Assembly (NCBI GenBank): GCA_964435965.1
Contig: CAYTBB010000006.1
Location: 1-35,962, forward strand
DNA length: 35,962 bases
Reading direction: 5' to 3'
From: 20-14-all-45-10 sp964435965
GTDB lineage: Bacteria > Chloroflexota > Dehalococcoidia > GIF9 > AB-539-J10
Shown: one piece after another, positions 1 through 8,486 of the stretch
How the letters are laid out: each line of letters opens with the position of its first letter
Numbering within the stretch: position 1 is the stretch's first letter
The notes under the pieces: generated by a model
Seen by the model: the letters and a program-made list of their open reading frames with translations, nothing else
Database searches by the model: none
What the model was told of the DNA's origin: nothing
Translations under genes and position numbers: made by a program

Positions 1-398
1 AGACTGCCTTGTACAGCAAGGAGGAAGGTGAGGATGACGTCAAGTCAGCATGGCCCTTATGTCCTGGGCTACACACACGCTACAATGGGTGATACAAAGG
101 GTTGCTAAGGAGCGATCCGGAGCTAATCCCAAAAAATCATCCTTAGTTCGGATTGCAGGCTGAAATCGCCTGCATGAAGTTGGAGTTGCTAGTAACTGCA
201 GGTCAGCTATACTGCGGTGAATACGTTCTCGGGCCTTGTACACACCGCCCGTCACGCCATGGGAGTTGGCAACACCTGAAGTCGATGGGCTAACTCCGAC
301 TTGTCGGAGAGGCAGTCGCCTAAGGTGGGGTTGGTGACTGTGACGAAGTCGTAACAAGGCAGCCGTACGGGAACGTGCGGCTGAATCACCTCCTTTCT
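1..398 (+). rRNA. 16S ribosomal RNA, 3' part
   Basis: The 3' portion of small-subunit rRNA; the 5' part lies outside the window. Conserved blocks are readable in order: the GAGGATGACGTCAAGTC region near 30-46, the GGGCTACACACACGCTACAATGG block near 67-88, the TTGTACACACCGCCCGTCAC decoding-site strand near 236-255, the GAAGTCGTAACAAGG block near 344-358, helix 45, and the anti-Shine-Dalgarno end CACCTCCTTTCT at 387-398. The base before ATCACC is A (384), where most bacteria have G (GGATCACC). The anti-SD predicts AAAGGAGG-type ribosome sites, which many genes here have. Confidence 0.97.
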
Positions 399-614
399 AA
401 GGAGTCGAAAGACGATAGTCTTGTGATTCCTAGGTCGTTCGGTAGACTAAAAGTCTACTGTAAGCTTTTAAGTATTTCCTTCCTTCCACTATTCAGTTGT
501 TAAAGTGTTGTTTTTAGTATTGTAAGTTGCTGTAGCGCTTTGTCTTTTCTGTTTTCTACTTTATCTCTATTGTACTTCTACGCTATATTAGGCTTGGTCG
601 AAATCACGTAGAGG
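399..614 (+). other. 16S downstream spacer without 23S, 5S or tRNA
   Basis: About 215 bases after the 16S end hold no tRNA-Ile or tRNA-Ala and no 23S start. Two short hairpins are visible: AAGAC/GTCTT at 409-422 and GTAGACT/AGTCTAC at 442-458 with an AAA loop. They could serve in 3' processing or transcript ending, but no strong T run follows either. The rest is T-rich and shows no reading frame I would support. Confidence 0.6.
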
Positions 615-643
615 TTGACTCCAATTCGCAAAAAGATTAATAT
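615..643 (+). promoter_or_regulatory. Probable promoter of rny
   Basis: TTGACT at 615-620 and TAATAT at 638-643 are separated by 17 bases, a good match to a housekeeping sigma promoter. Transcription would begin near 650, about 43 bases before the rny start. It is the best promoter-like pair between the 16S gene and rny. Confidence 0.55.
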
Positions 644-692
644 TAAGTCCTAATGAATTATATGCATTACTTTAATGGAATAAAGAGGGAAG

Positions 693-2216
693 ATGGATTA
701 TGTATATATCTTAGTTGGCCTTGCTCTTGTTTTAGGTGGCCTTGTCGGTTACCTTGCCAGGCAGATGGTAGCCAATCAGCAGATTCGAAGTGCCAAAAAG
801 GAAGCGCGGAGATTATTAGATGAAGCAACAGCTAAGCATAAGGAAGTTCTTCTTGAGGCTAAAGAGGAAGCCACCAAGGTTAGGAATGCTGCTGAGGCGG
901 AGAGTAGGGAGCATCGCCTTCAGTCACAGCGCTTAGAAAGGCGCCTCGACCAGAAAGAGGAAGCGTTAGGGCGAAAATTAGATTCCTTAGAACGGCGTGA
1001 GCGCGACCTAGATAATAGAGCAAAGGGCATCGAAAGGACAAAGGCTGAGCTCGAGCGGATAAGGAAAGAGCAGCTGGCGAAACTTGAATTCCTGTCTGGC
1101 ATATCTAGCGATGAAGCAAAGCGTTCTCTGCTCCAGGCTCTAGAGCAGGAAGTTAAAGAGGAAGCCTCACGGGAGGTTCGAATATGGGAAGCCCAAGTAA
1201 AGGAAGAAGCTGATAGAGAAGTTCAACGCATTTTAGCCACGGCTATCCAAAGGTGCACCACCGATGTTGTTTCTGCGACCACGGTATCTACCATTTCCTT
1301 ACCCAGCGATGAGATGAAGGGGCGGCTTATTGGTCGAGAGGGGCGTAATATCCGAGCTTTGGAGCAAGCTACTGGCGTTGACCTTATTATTGATGATACT
1401 CCGGAAACGGTTACCATTTCTAGCTTTGACCCGGTAAGGCGTGAGATAGCTCGTATTGCTCTGAGTAGGCTTATCCTTGATGGGCGTATTCATCCGGCTC
1501 GGATTGAGGAGGTGGTGGGAAAAGCTAAAACTGAAGTTGAAGTTATAATCCGCAATGAGGGTGAACGGGCTGCTTATGAGGGTGGAGTACCAGGGTTACA
1601 TCCGGAATTGATCAAGTTACTTGGTCAGCTTAAATTCCGTACTAGCTATGGGCAGAATGTTTTACTTCATAGCCTCGAGGTTTCCCATCTAGCTGGCATG
1701 CTGGCTGATGAAATTGGGGCCGATGCCGGTGTAGCTAGAAGGGCTGGATTGCTTCACGATATTGGGAAGGCGGTGGATTATGAAGTGGGGGGTTCTCACG
1801 CCTTGATAGGTGCTGATTTGGTTAAACAGTGGGATAAATCTGCTGAAGTAGTTCAAGCTGTTGCTGAGCATCATGGCGAAGCTTCAACATCCAGTGTTAT
1901 GGGCTTTATTGTTGCTGCTGCTGATGCTATAAGTGGTTCACGTCTTGGTGCTAGACGTGAGTCTTTGCAGCAATATCTAAAGCGGATTGAGGAATTGGAG
2001 GATATAGCTAGTAGTTTCCCTGGGGTCGAGAAAGCCTTTGCTATTCAGGCTGGGCGGGAAGTACGTGTTTTGGTGAAACCTGAGGAAATTGATGATTTGA
2101 CAGCTATTAGGCTGGTTCGGGACATTTCTAAGAAAATAGAAGAAAGCCTGACTTACCCTGGTCAAATAAAAGTAATAGTGCTACGAGAGACTGTAGCTGT
2201 GGATTATGCTAAGTAG
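693..2216 (+). CDS. rny: Ribonuclease Y
   Basis: Membrane-anchored endoribonuclease that starts mRNA decay. The 507-residue product has the family order: an N-terminal membrane helix (about 4-24), a long charged coiled coil (about 25-200), a KH RNA-binding domain with GRLIGREGRNIRALE, then an HD metal-dependent phosphodiesterase domain with HSLEVSHL and LLHDIGKAVD. Length is usual for the family (about 510-520). The ATG is preceded by AAAGAGGGA at 682-690. It is the first gene after the 16S rRNA and is followed 46 bases later by the YmdB-type gene, a pairing common in many bacteria, so the two are probably co-transcribed. Confidence 0.97.
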   Translation: MDYVYILVGLALVLGGLVGYLARQMVANQQIRSAKKEARRLLDEATAKHKEVLLEAKEEATKVRNAAEAESREHRLQSQRLERRLDQKEEALGRKLDSLERRERDLDNRAKGIERTKAELERIRKEQLAKLEFLSGISSDEAKRSLLQALEQEVKEEASREVRIWEAQVKEEADREVQRILATAIQRCTTDVVSATTVSTISLPSDEMKGRLIGREGRNIRALEQATGVDLIIDDTPETVTISSFDPVRREIARIALSRLILDGRIHPARIEEVVGKAKTEVEVIIRNEGERAAYEGGVPGLHPELIKLLGQLKFRTSYGQNVLLHSLEVSHLAGMLADEIGADAGVARRAGLLHDIGKAVDYEVGGSHALIGADLVKQWDKSAEVVQAVAEHHGEASTSSVMGFIVAAADAISGSRLGARRESLQQYLKRIEELEDIASSFPGVEKAFAIQAGREVRVLVKPEEIDDLTAIRLVRDISKKIEESLTYPGQIKVIVLRETVAVDYAK

Positions 2217-2262
2217 GATGGTTTGGGCAAAGCAATGTTAGCTGCGAGGGGGACGAAGCAAA

Positions 2263-3030
2263 CTGAAGATATTAGTAATAGGCGACATTATTGGCAAGCC
2301 TGGCAGGGCAGCGGTGAAGAAGTTGTTACCAGGCTTGCATCATGAATATGGGCTTGATCTGGTAGTAGGTAATGGTGAGAATGTTGCCGGTGGTTTAGGG
2401 CTAACTCCGAGCACGGCGCAGGAGCTTTTTGATTCTGGCATTGACGCAATAACTTCAGGTAATCATATCTGGGTTCATAAGGAACTCCTGCCTTATCTGG
2501 ATGGTAACTTTCCCCTTCTCCGCCCATTGAACTATCCGCCAGCGTGTCCCGGCCGTGGCTATTGGTTCCGGGACAATGTTTTAGTCGTTAATCTTATAGG
2601 GCGCACTTTCATGGGCAATTTCGATTGCCCCTTTCGAGCTATGGACAAATTATTAGCTGGGTTCAAAGATAAAACAAATGTTATCATTGTTGACTTTCAT
2701 GCTGAGGCAACTTCGGAGAAAGTGGCAATGGGTTGGTATCTCGATGGTCGAGTTAGTGCCGTGCTCGGCACACATACTCATGTAGGTACTATCGATGCTC
2801 GTATATTGCCCAAGGGTACCGCTTATGTTACTGATATAGGCATGGTTGGCCCTATAGACTCGATTATTGGAGATGATGCGAACAGTGTAATTAATCGTTT
2901 TCTCTCTCAAATACCGCGACGTTTGTCAGTGGGAAAGGGGATTGTTGACTTCAATGCCATCTTGATCGAAGTGAATGAAGATACTGGTAAGGCGATGGAC
3001 ATTAAGCGTATTCGAAAAACAGTAACCTAG
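2263..3030 (+). CDS. YmdB-family metallophosphoesterase, apparent CTG start
   Basis: Calcineurin-like phosphodiesterase of the YmdB family (TIGR00282 type), which in Bacillus acts on cyclic nucleotides. Visible metal motifs are GDIIGKPGR near the N terminus, NGENVAGG, SGNHIW, VDFHAEATSEK and GTHTHVGT. The essential GDIIGKPG motif lies upstream of the first GTG (2314). The frame is open back to a TAG at 2239, and the only candidate initiator before the motif, at the place where the family has its Met, is CTG at 2263. A GAGGGGG ribosome site (2246-2252) sits ten bases upstream. From there the protein is 255 residues, the normal family length. Starting at GTG 2314 would remove metal ligands. Confidence 0.88.
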   Translation: MKILVIGDIIGKPGRAAVKKLLPGLHHEYGLDLVVGNGENVAGGLGLTPSTAQELFDSGIDAITSGNHIWVHKELLPYLDGNFPLLRPLNYPPACPGRGYWFRDNVLVVNLIGRTFMGNFDCPFRAMDKLLAGFKDKTNVIIVDFHAEATSEKVAMGWYLDGRVSAVLGTHTHVGTIDARILPKGTAYVTDIGMVGPIDSIIGDDANSVINRFLSQIPRRLSVGKGIVDFNAILIEVNEDTGKAMDIKRIRKTVT

Positions 3031-3112
3031 GCATGGAAATCGACCTCCATAGGGTGAAACAACGACTGCATTACTGGCGGTAACTTTGCCTTGAGATTAG
3101 TGAGGTGCCTAT

Positions 3113-3883
3113 TCACTTTAGCTGGGAAAGTTTAACCTTTCCTATGACCCTTGACATTATTTCGCCAGCTTTGCCGTGAATGACTAACGTAGCATAATGG
3201 TCAGGGGGAGTGGCGCTAAGGTTAATAATAGCTAGCTTAGCTCCGGCATTTTTGGCATACATTGGTATATAAGCCGCGGGATAAATAACGAGCGTAGAGC
3301 CTATAATGATTAGAAGGTCACAGTTCTGTGAACGGCGAGTGGCCTCTATCAGTGTTTTCTCGGGTAGCACTTCACCGAAGAAAACAGCATCTGGTTTCAA
3401 AATGCCCTGACAGCCGGGGCAAGCGGGGATATCGGTTTCTTGCTTTATTCTTTGTAAGAGCTCTTCCATAGGAAAACACTGGTGGCAGCTTAAGCATACC
3501 GCCCGTTTCATATTACCGTGAAGCTCAAATACCTTGTTCTCAGGGACTCCTGCTTTTTGATGGAGGTTATCTACATTTTGGGTAATGACGCAATCCAGCT
3601 TACCTAATCTATCAAGCTCGGCGATAGCGTAATGGGCGGGATTTGGCTTGGTTTCTGTAATAAGGCTACTTTCACTGAGCATCTTCCAGTGTTTTCTACG
3701 AGTCTCTCCGCTACTGAGAAACTTTTCAATGGTGAACTCATCAGGGTCATATTTGTCCCAGATTCCTCCCGGACTGCGAAAATCTGGTATGCCTGATTCA
3801 GTGCTTATGCCGGCGCCGGTGAAAACTACAATCTTTTTAGCCTGCAGAATTAAGTCGGCTAACAGATTTATCTCTATCTCCAT
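3113..3883 (-). CDS. cobB: Sirtuin NAD-dependent protein deacylase
   Basis: Removes acyl groups from lysines using NAD+, giving O-acyl-ADP-ribose and nicotinamide. The NAD-binding GAGISTESGIPDFRS is at residues 23-37, QNVDNLHQKAG begins at 102, and the catalytic His is 122 (ELHG). The zinc is held by C130/C133 and C155/C158. At 256 residues it is a standard class III/U bacterial sirtuin. Its ATG lies 15 bases beyond the prmC stop, so it is the third gene of the prfA-prmC-cobB operon. Nothing in the sequence defines deacetylase versus desuccinylase preference. Confidence 0.95.
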   Translation of the reverse strand: MEIEINLLADLILQAKKIVVFTGAGISTESGIPDFRSPGGIWDKYDPDEFTIEKFLSSGETRRKHWKMLSESSLITETKPNPAHYAIAELDRLGKLDCVITQNVDNLHQKAGVPENKVFELHGNMKRAVCLSCHQCFPMEELLQRIKQETDIPACPGCQGILKPDAVFFGEVLPEKTLIEATRRSQNCDLLIIIGSTLVIYPAAYIPMYAKNAGAKLAIINLSATPPDHYATLVIHGKAGEIMSRVIGKVKLSQLK

Positions 3884-3898
3884 TTTTTGTGCCCTCTT

Positions 3899-4750
3899 CT
3901 ATAGTATAACCCTTACTACCCTGTTAATACCGCTTAAGTCAGGAATTAACTCAACACTGGCTTGGGGAAAATAACCATTTATGATCGAGCTTACTACTTT
4001 GTCTTGGGCCTGACCCACTTCGAGGAACAGGCTTCCTTCAGGGCAAATTTTCCCTGGAATTTGAGCTAAAAGGCAGCGTATCTTATCTAGGCCATCCTCG
4101 CCACCGGCTAAGGCTATCATTGGCTCGAAATTTATTATTTCTGGACTTAGTGCCTTCAGTTCAGAATCCTTGATGTAAGGGAGGTTAGCCACTATGACAT
4201 TTACAGGTTGGGGTAATGGTTCAAGCAAATTGCCTTGGATAAGTTCTACCTGGCTGTCAAGCTTATAATGCTGGCAATTCATACCAGCTACCTCGAGAGC
4301 TGCAACTGAGATGTCTGTAGCATAGATTTTAACTTTAGGAAGTGCCAGGGCAAGGCTGATAGCGATATTCCCACTGCCGGTGCCAATGTCAGCTATGATA
4401 GGGTCTCCTGGTAAAAAGCGTGCTTTAGCAAAGTCAACGGTTTTTTCCACTAAAAGCTCTGTCTCTGGCCTGGGGATAGAAACACGATTGTCAATGTAAA
4501 AGTTGATGCCATAGAATTGGCAACACTTTAAGATGTAAGCGGTGGGCTCGTGGAAAAGGCGACGCCGAAGGAGATGCCATAAGTGATTTATTTCTGCTGA
4601 GGTTAATAGCCGCTCTGGTTCGCTGTATAACCGTGTTTTTGATATTTCCAGGACATGGCACACTAGAAGTTCAGCCTCGATAGAAGCATCATCAATTCTG
4701 GCCATAGATAATATGTGGCTAGCTAAATATAAAGTTTCGCTTGAAGTCAT
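3899..4750 (-). CDS. prmC: Release factor N5-glutamine methyltransferase
   Basis: Methylates the glutamine of the GGQ motif in release factors using S-adenosylmethionine. The 283-residue protein has the helical N-terminal release-factor-binding domain, then RPETELLVE (94-102), the SAM loop DIGTGSGN (121-128) and the active-site tetrapeptide at 189-192. That tetrapeptide reads NLPY where the family norm is NPPY. The start overlaps the prfA stop as ATGA, so translation is probably coupled to the gene for its substrate. Identity is secure from context and domains; only the motif variant is unusual. Confidence 0.95.
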   Translation of the reverse strand: MTSSETLYLASHILSMARIDDASIEAELLVCHVLEISKTRLYSEPERLLTSAEINHLWHLLRRRLFHEPTAYILKCCQFYGINFYIDNRVSIPRPETELLVEKTVDFAKARFLPGDPIIADIGTGSGNIAISLALALPKVKIYATDISVAALEVAGMNCQHYKLDSQVELIQGNLLEPLPQPVNVIVANLPYIKDSELKALSPEIINFEPMIALAGGEDGLDKIRCLLAQIPGKICPEGSLFLEVGQAQDKVVSSIINGYFPQASVELIPDLSGINRVVRVIL

Positions 4751-5817
4751 GAAAGGACTGCTTCTAATTGTTCAGCTTGTTTTTTAGCAGACAGAGCTTC
4801 GATGATTTCATCGAGTTCTCCGTTTAAAATCTGGCTCAGATTGTGGAAAGTTGAATTGATGCGGTGGTCGGTAACACGCTCTTGTGGGAAGTTATAGGTG
4901 CGTATTTTCTCTGCCCGCTGGCCACTGCCTACCTGGGTTCTTCGTTGTCTATCTATCTCTTCAGATTGCTTGCGCTGTCTTAAGTCAAATAGCCTGGCTC
5001 GGAGTACTGCCATGGCTTTCATTCTGTTTCTTAATTGGGAGCGCTCATCTTGACAAGTAGCTACTATGCCGGTGGGCAGATGCGTAATGCGAACTGCTGT
5101 AGTTACTTTGTTTACATTCTGTCCTCCAGCGCCATGGCTGTGGAAGAATTGCATTTTGAGGTCATCTGGGTTGATGTTCAGCTCAATTTCTTCTGCTTCA
5201 GGTAGAACAGCCACAGTGGTTGTGGAGGTGTGTATTCGTCCTGAAGCCTCGGTGCTAGGGACTCTTTGCACTCGATGCACACCACGCTCATATTTGAGCT
5301 GACTGAAGGCGCCCTTGCCTTTAACTTCAAATATTACTTCCTTAAAGCCTCCAATTTCACTCTGGTTGCTATTGATAATGTTTACCTCCCAGCCTTTATT
5401 TTGGGCATAGTGACTATACATGCGGAATAGGTCGGCAGCAAAAAGGCTTGCTTCTTCACCACCAGCCCCAGCTCTTATTTCAACGATGACATCTTTATTA
5501 GCTAGCCGGTCTTTGGGCAGTAAAGAGAGTTTGAGTTGGCAAAGGAGGTCATCCTGGTGTTGCTTAAGCTTGCTCGTTTCCTCCTTAATGAGAGCTATTA
5601 GGTCTTCCTCTGTGGTGCTGTCGCGCAAAGCCTCCATTTCAGCTAATTCTTTAGACGTTGCCTTGTATTCTTGGTATGTGCTGACGATGTCTTCAAGGCT
5701 AGCCCTTTCTTTGGTTAGCTGCTGTAGCCGCTTTGGGTCAGCAGCTACCTCTGGCTCGGCTATAAGCTGACTTAACCTCTCATAGCGCTTCTGTATTAAT
5801 TCCAATTTATCAAGCAT
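4747..5817 (-). CDS. prfA: Peptide chain release factor 1
   Basis: Recognises UAA and UAG and triggers peptide release on the ribosome. From the ATG at 5817 the protein is 356 residues. The codon-recognition tripeptide is PST (187-189, in VQRVPSTEASGRIHTS), the PxT type of RF1 and not the SPF of RF2. The catalytic GGQ is at 231-233. A GTG three codons upstream (5826) could be used, but the family normally begins MLDKL or similar. It leads the prfA-prmC-cobB operon. Confidence 0.97.
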   Translation of the reverse strand: MLDKLELIQKRYERLSQLIAEPEVAADPKRLQQLTKERASLEDIVSTYQEYKATSKELAEMEALRDSTTEEDLIALIKEETSKLKQHQDDLLCQLKLSLLPKDRLANKDVIVEIRAGAGGEEASLFAADLFRMYSHYAQNKGWEVNIINSNQSEIGGFKEVIFEVKGKGAFSQLKYERGVHRVQRVPSTEASGRIHTSTTTVAVLPEAEEIELNINPDDLKMQFFHSHGAGGQNVNKVTTAVRITHLPTGIVATCQDERSQLRNRMKAMAVLRARLFDLRQRKQSEEIDRQRRTQVGSGQRAEKIRTYNFPQERVTDHRINSTFHNLSQILNGELDEIIEALSAKKQAEQLEAVLS

Positions 5818-5846
5818 AGCCCACACCCACTAGTTGTTTTTCAGTT

Positions 5847-5875
5847 ATTATAATATAGTAGTGCAGGTCACTCAA
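5847..5875 (-). promoter_or_regulatory. Probable promoter of prfA-prmC-cobB
   Basis: On the minus strand TTGAGT (5875-5870) and a perfect TATAAT (5852-5847) are separated by 17 bases. The start point would fall near 5840, about 23 bases before the prfA ATG. Confidence 0.65.
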
Positions 5876-5902
5876 ATTTAAGGGGAGCGGTAACCTTACT
5901 CT

Positions 5903-6000
5903 CTGTCATTCTGAGCCGTAGGCGAAGAATCTCTGAGATTCTTTACTCTACTTTCCCTTCACTTTGTTCGGGGCTTCGGCTCACTCATTCAAAATGACAG
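5903..6000. repeat. 98-bp MITE-like dispersed repeat
   Basis: The element is bounded by 8-bp inverted ends, CTGTCATT at 5903-5910 and AATGACAG at 5993-6000. Inside is a palindrome AGAATCTC-T-GAGATTCT (5926-5942). The left end has the core TGTCATTCTGAG followed by a CGAAGAATC block, which recurs in inverted orientation near 23760-23810. It codes for nothing and looks like a non-autonomous mobile or REP-type repeat. Confidence 0.6.
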
Positions 6001-6062
6001 GTGGAAAGGTGACTGAACGATGGTGAAGAATCTTAGGCTTTCTTTTTGAACCAGGAGGTGAA

Positions 6063-6902
6063 GTGAAAATTTCACTGGAATGCTATGAGTGTTTGCAAAG
6101 GTTAATTCATCAAGCTGCTACTTTAGCAACTGATAATAACTTGCTTAAACAGAAGGCAATAGAAGAAGCTCTGAGAATTCTGGACAATGAGTTTTCCTAT
6201 GACCAGATATCTATTGTGATTGCTACTGAGATTCATCAGGTGATAAGGGAAATAACCCATAATCCTGACCCCTATCGGGTGATGAAAGGGAAGGAAATGG
6301 CAATTGCCAGGGAATTATACCCTGAGATAAGGCTTCAATATAAGGATGATTTTGATGGTTGTCTTAAACTCGCCACTGCAGCGAATGCCATAGATTTCTT
6401 CAGGGAGCCTGGCATCATCAGGCAAGATATGACAAAACCTGTAATCTTCGCTGTTGATGATTCGGAGCGATTTGAAGCGAAGCTAAGAAAGGCAAGCAAA
6501 GTTTTATATTTGGCTGATAATGCTGGTGAAATTTACTTCGACTTGCCTTTAGTCAAGAAGATGAGGCAATTTGCTGATGTTATCTACGTAGTTAAGCCCT
6601 TACCTGTTCAGAATGATGCTACTCTGGAGGATATTAGCCATGCTGGCTTGGAAAGTGACTTTGGGAAGGTCATAACTACAGGTGTAGCTTCACCGGGAAT
6701 AATTCTTACTTTAGCCTCACCTCAGTTCAAACATGAGTTTGAATCAGCGGACCTCATCTTTGCTAAAGGGATGGGGCATTATGAGGCTTTGAGCGAGCTT
6801 CCCAGTGAGGGGAAGTTTTTCTATTGCCTTATGGCCAAGTGTAAACCTGTAGCAGATTCGCTTGGGGTGCCTATGAATAGCTATGTGGCTATGCTGCGGT
6901 AA
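6063..6902 (+). CDS. DUF89/ARMT1-like damage-control phosphatase
   Basis: Member of the DUF89 family of metal-dependent phosphatases, thought to remove harmful phosphometabolites. The 279-residue protein has an N-terminal CYEC (7-10), the metal motif DNAGE (152-156), NDAT (184-187) and KGMGHYE (235-241), the signatures of the prokaryotic single-domain group. Start is GTG 6063 with AGGAGG at 6053-6058. The 3' neighbour is transposase debris. Two broken relatives lie at 12535-12759 and 13640-13839, one nearly identical to this gene over about 125 bases. The natural substrate is not readable from sequence. Confidence 0.85.
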   Translation: MKISLECYECLQRLIHQAATLATDNNLLKQKAIEEALRILDNEFSYDQISIVIATEIHQVIREITHNPDPYRVMKGKEMAIARELYPEIRLQYKDDFDGCLKLATAANAIDFFREPGIIRQDMTKPVIFAVDDSERFEAKLRKASKVLYLADNAGEIYFDLPLVKKMRQFADVIYVVKPLPVQNDATLEDISHAGLESDFGKVITTGVASPGIILTLASPQFKHEFESADLIFAKGMGHYEALSELPSEGKFFYCLMAKCKPVADSLGVPMNSYVAMLR

Positions 6903-6941
6903 GCTAAAATCTGACAGAGCTTTCTGTGACGCACTTCAATC

Positions 6942-7234
6942 AGGTTAAGACCTGAACACAAAGACCACGTCTGCAGCTATGATTTTGTGATTGCATAGAC
7001 CAGTTGTTTCATCTGTTCGTTTTCAGTGGGACTCTAGAGCACATCAGGTCGGATAATGGTCCTGAGTGCATGTCGAAGGTGATACGCGATTGATTGAACC
7101 GGCTCGGAGTGGATACGTTATTCATAGAACAGGGAAGTCCCTGGGAGAATGATCATATAGGATCATTCAACGGAAAACTGAGGGACGAGCTTCTCAACAG
7201 GGAGATATGCACGATGTTAACCAAAGCGAAGGTA
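6942..7234 (+). pseudogene. IS3-family transposase (orfB) remnant
   Basis: Broken remains of a DDE integrase domain. Frame at 6942 reads RLRPEHKDHVCSYDFV (family form close to RLRPE-K-HVWSYDF), then stops at TAG 6996. After a deletion and frame change, the frame at 7001 gives LFVFSGTLEHIRSDNGPE, an in-frame TGA (where Trp is usual), then FIEQGSPWENDHIGSFNGK and LRDELLNRE. The SDNG-PE and GSPWEN---ES(FN)GKLRDELLNRE motifs are typical of IS3-group transposases. No terminal repeats are evident. It cannot make an active enzyme. Confidence 0.85.
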
Positions 7235-7342
7235 TGCGGAGGCTGAGATACATGGGTAACACTCATGGTATGGTTAGTAATGATACTAGCGGCCACCTGC
7301 TTCAGAAGTCATGTTGCCAGCAGCTATGCTATTAGGACTAAC

Positions 7343-7978
7343 TTAGAAGTTGGTATAATTTATGGGAAGGGCACCCTGGCTCACAATATGAATTATACCA
7401 AGCAGATTAAGCCCGTGGATAACCATGCTTACAGCGATAGCAGCAAGAAGTAAGCTAAATATCCTAGACACAGCCTTGAGTCCACCTTGTCCCATGAATC
7501 TGGCAATCCGGCTGCCTAACAAGAAGATACTCCATGTGACCACCATATTCAGAGCAAAGGACAACAAAACTATACCGGTGGGGAATTGAGTTACTAGCAA
7601 TAGCAGGGTTGTTATTGTCGCTGGACCTACTGTGAGGGGTGTTCCGATAGGAACCACGGCTACCATTTCTTCTTTGGTGGCTTCTACCATCCGTCCAGTC
7701 GTCATATATTTGATGGAAAGCACCAGAAGTATAAGGCCGCCAGCAACGGCAAAGGAGCCTACTGAGATATCCAGCACATCCAGGATGAATTGGCCAAAAA
7801 ACAGGAATACCAAACCGACCACGGCTGCGGTCGCTGTAGCTACATGAATCATCTTCCGGCGCTCGCGCTTGGACATATCTTCGCTTAGTGTTATAACAAA
7901 GGGTAAATTACCCAGAGCATCAATGACTATGAAGAGGGGCACAAACGTTAATATTAAAGACTGTACGAAGTTACCCAC
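7343..7978 (-). CDS. MarC-family integral membrane protein
   Basis: A 211-residue protein with six hydrophobic helices and the MarC signatures PLFIVIDALGNLP near the N terminus and VPIGTPLTVGPATITT in the middle. The family (UPF0056) is poorly understood; one archaeal member, SnatA, has been described as a transporter of small neutral amino acids. It is the last gene of the KamA operon: its GTG start (7978) overlaps the end of the acetyltransferase gene by 8 bases. That position suggests it carries the operon's amino-acid-like product or substrate across the membrane, which is inference. Confidence 0.88.
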   Translation of the reverse strand: MGNFVQSLILTFVPLFIVIDALGNLPFVITLSEDMSKRERRKMIHVATATAAVVGLVFLFFGQFILDVLDISVGSFAVAGGLILLVLSIKYMTTGRMVEATKEEMVAVVPIGTPLTVGPATITTLLLLVTQFPTGIVLLSFALNMVVTWSIFLLGSRIARFMGQGGLKAVSRIFSLLLAAIAVSMVIHGLNLLGIIHIVSQGALPINYTNF

Positions 7979-8486
7979 GATGCTTTGCCTCCTTTTTCTC
8001 TTGGTATGATCGTAACTGCCTTCGCAGGATCAGTTTGTCATCGCCAGGTGCATAGAAGTCAGGAACACGGGCAATCGTCTCGTAGCCATGACGAATATGA
8101 AAGTGCCTGGCCTTCTCATACGCCGATATGGATGACGTCTCGATGATAGCTAACCTCCCCTCAACCTCCCTGATGTTTTCCTCTGCAGATTTCAGGAGAG
8201 CACTACCTATTCCCTGTCCCTGCTTATCAGGTGTGACTGCCATCCAGTAAATGTCCCAGGTTGCATCCGTTAGCGGTGTGGGCCCGAAGCAAATATACCC
8301 TGCTACAACTGAGTTAAGCTCACCTACAAGGATATGATATCCTGACCGGCACGGGTCACCGAGGTAACTGTCAATGACCTCTTCGGCTACAACTAACTCA
8401 GAGGGTTTGAATTCCGGAGTGTTGCGCAGCACCTGCATTATGCTGAGTTTGTCTTCTCGAGTCATAGGACGGATGTTGATAGCCAC
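7971..8486 (-). CDS. GNAT-family N-acetyltransferase
   Basis: A 171-residue single-domain acyltransferase. The acetyl-CoA pyrophosphate loop is QGQGIGS (89-95), following the beta-4 strand DIYWMAVTP. Start is GTG 8486, inside the 3' end of the upstream ligase gene (25-base overlap), with a GAGAGGAAA ribosome site. Next to a lysine 2,3-aminomutase the first comparison is AblB, which acetylates beta-lysine to the osmolyte N-epsilon-acetyl-beta-lysine. I see no specific AblB signature, so acetylation of a beta-amino acid or its peptide is inferred from position only. Confidence 0.85.
   Translation of the reverse strand: MAINIRPMTREDKLSIMQVLRNTPEFKPSELVVAEEVIDSYLGDPCRSGYHILVGELNSVVAGYICFGPTPLTDATWDIYWMAVTPDKQGQGIGSALLKSAEENIREVEGRLAIIETSSISAYEKARHFHIRHGYETIARVPDFYAPGDDKLILRRQLRSYQEKKEAKHRG

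Noticed and set aside
40..357. Minus-strand reading frame of 105 codons inside the 16S gene
   Set aside because: It is antisense to well-conserved rRNA and has no protein-family features.
3031..3112. Terminator between the convergent YmdB-type and sirtuin genes
   Set aside because: Only a weak TGGA/TCCA pairing is present, without a T run on either strand.
5066..5770. Plus-strand frames opposite prfA
   Set aside because: They are shadows of a highly conserved gene, with serine- and arginine-rich composition typical of antisense frames.
7265..7453. Plus-strand 62-codon frame at the end of the MarC gene
   Set aside because: It mostly overlaps the MarC coding region in antisense and shows no ribosome site or homology.
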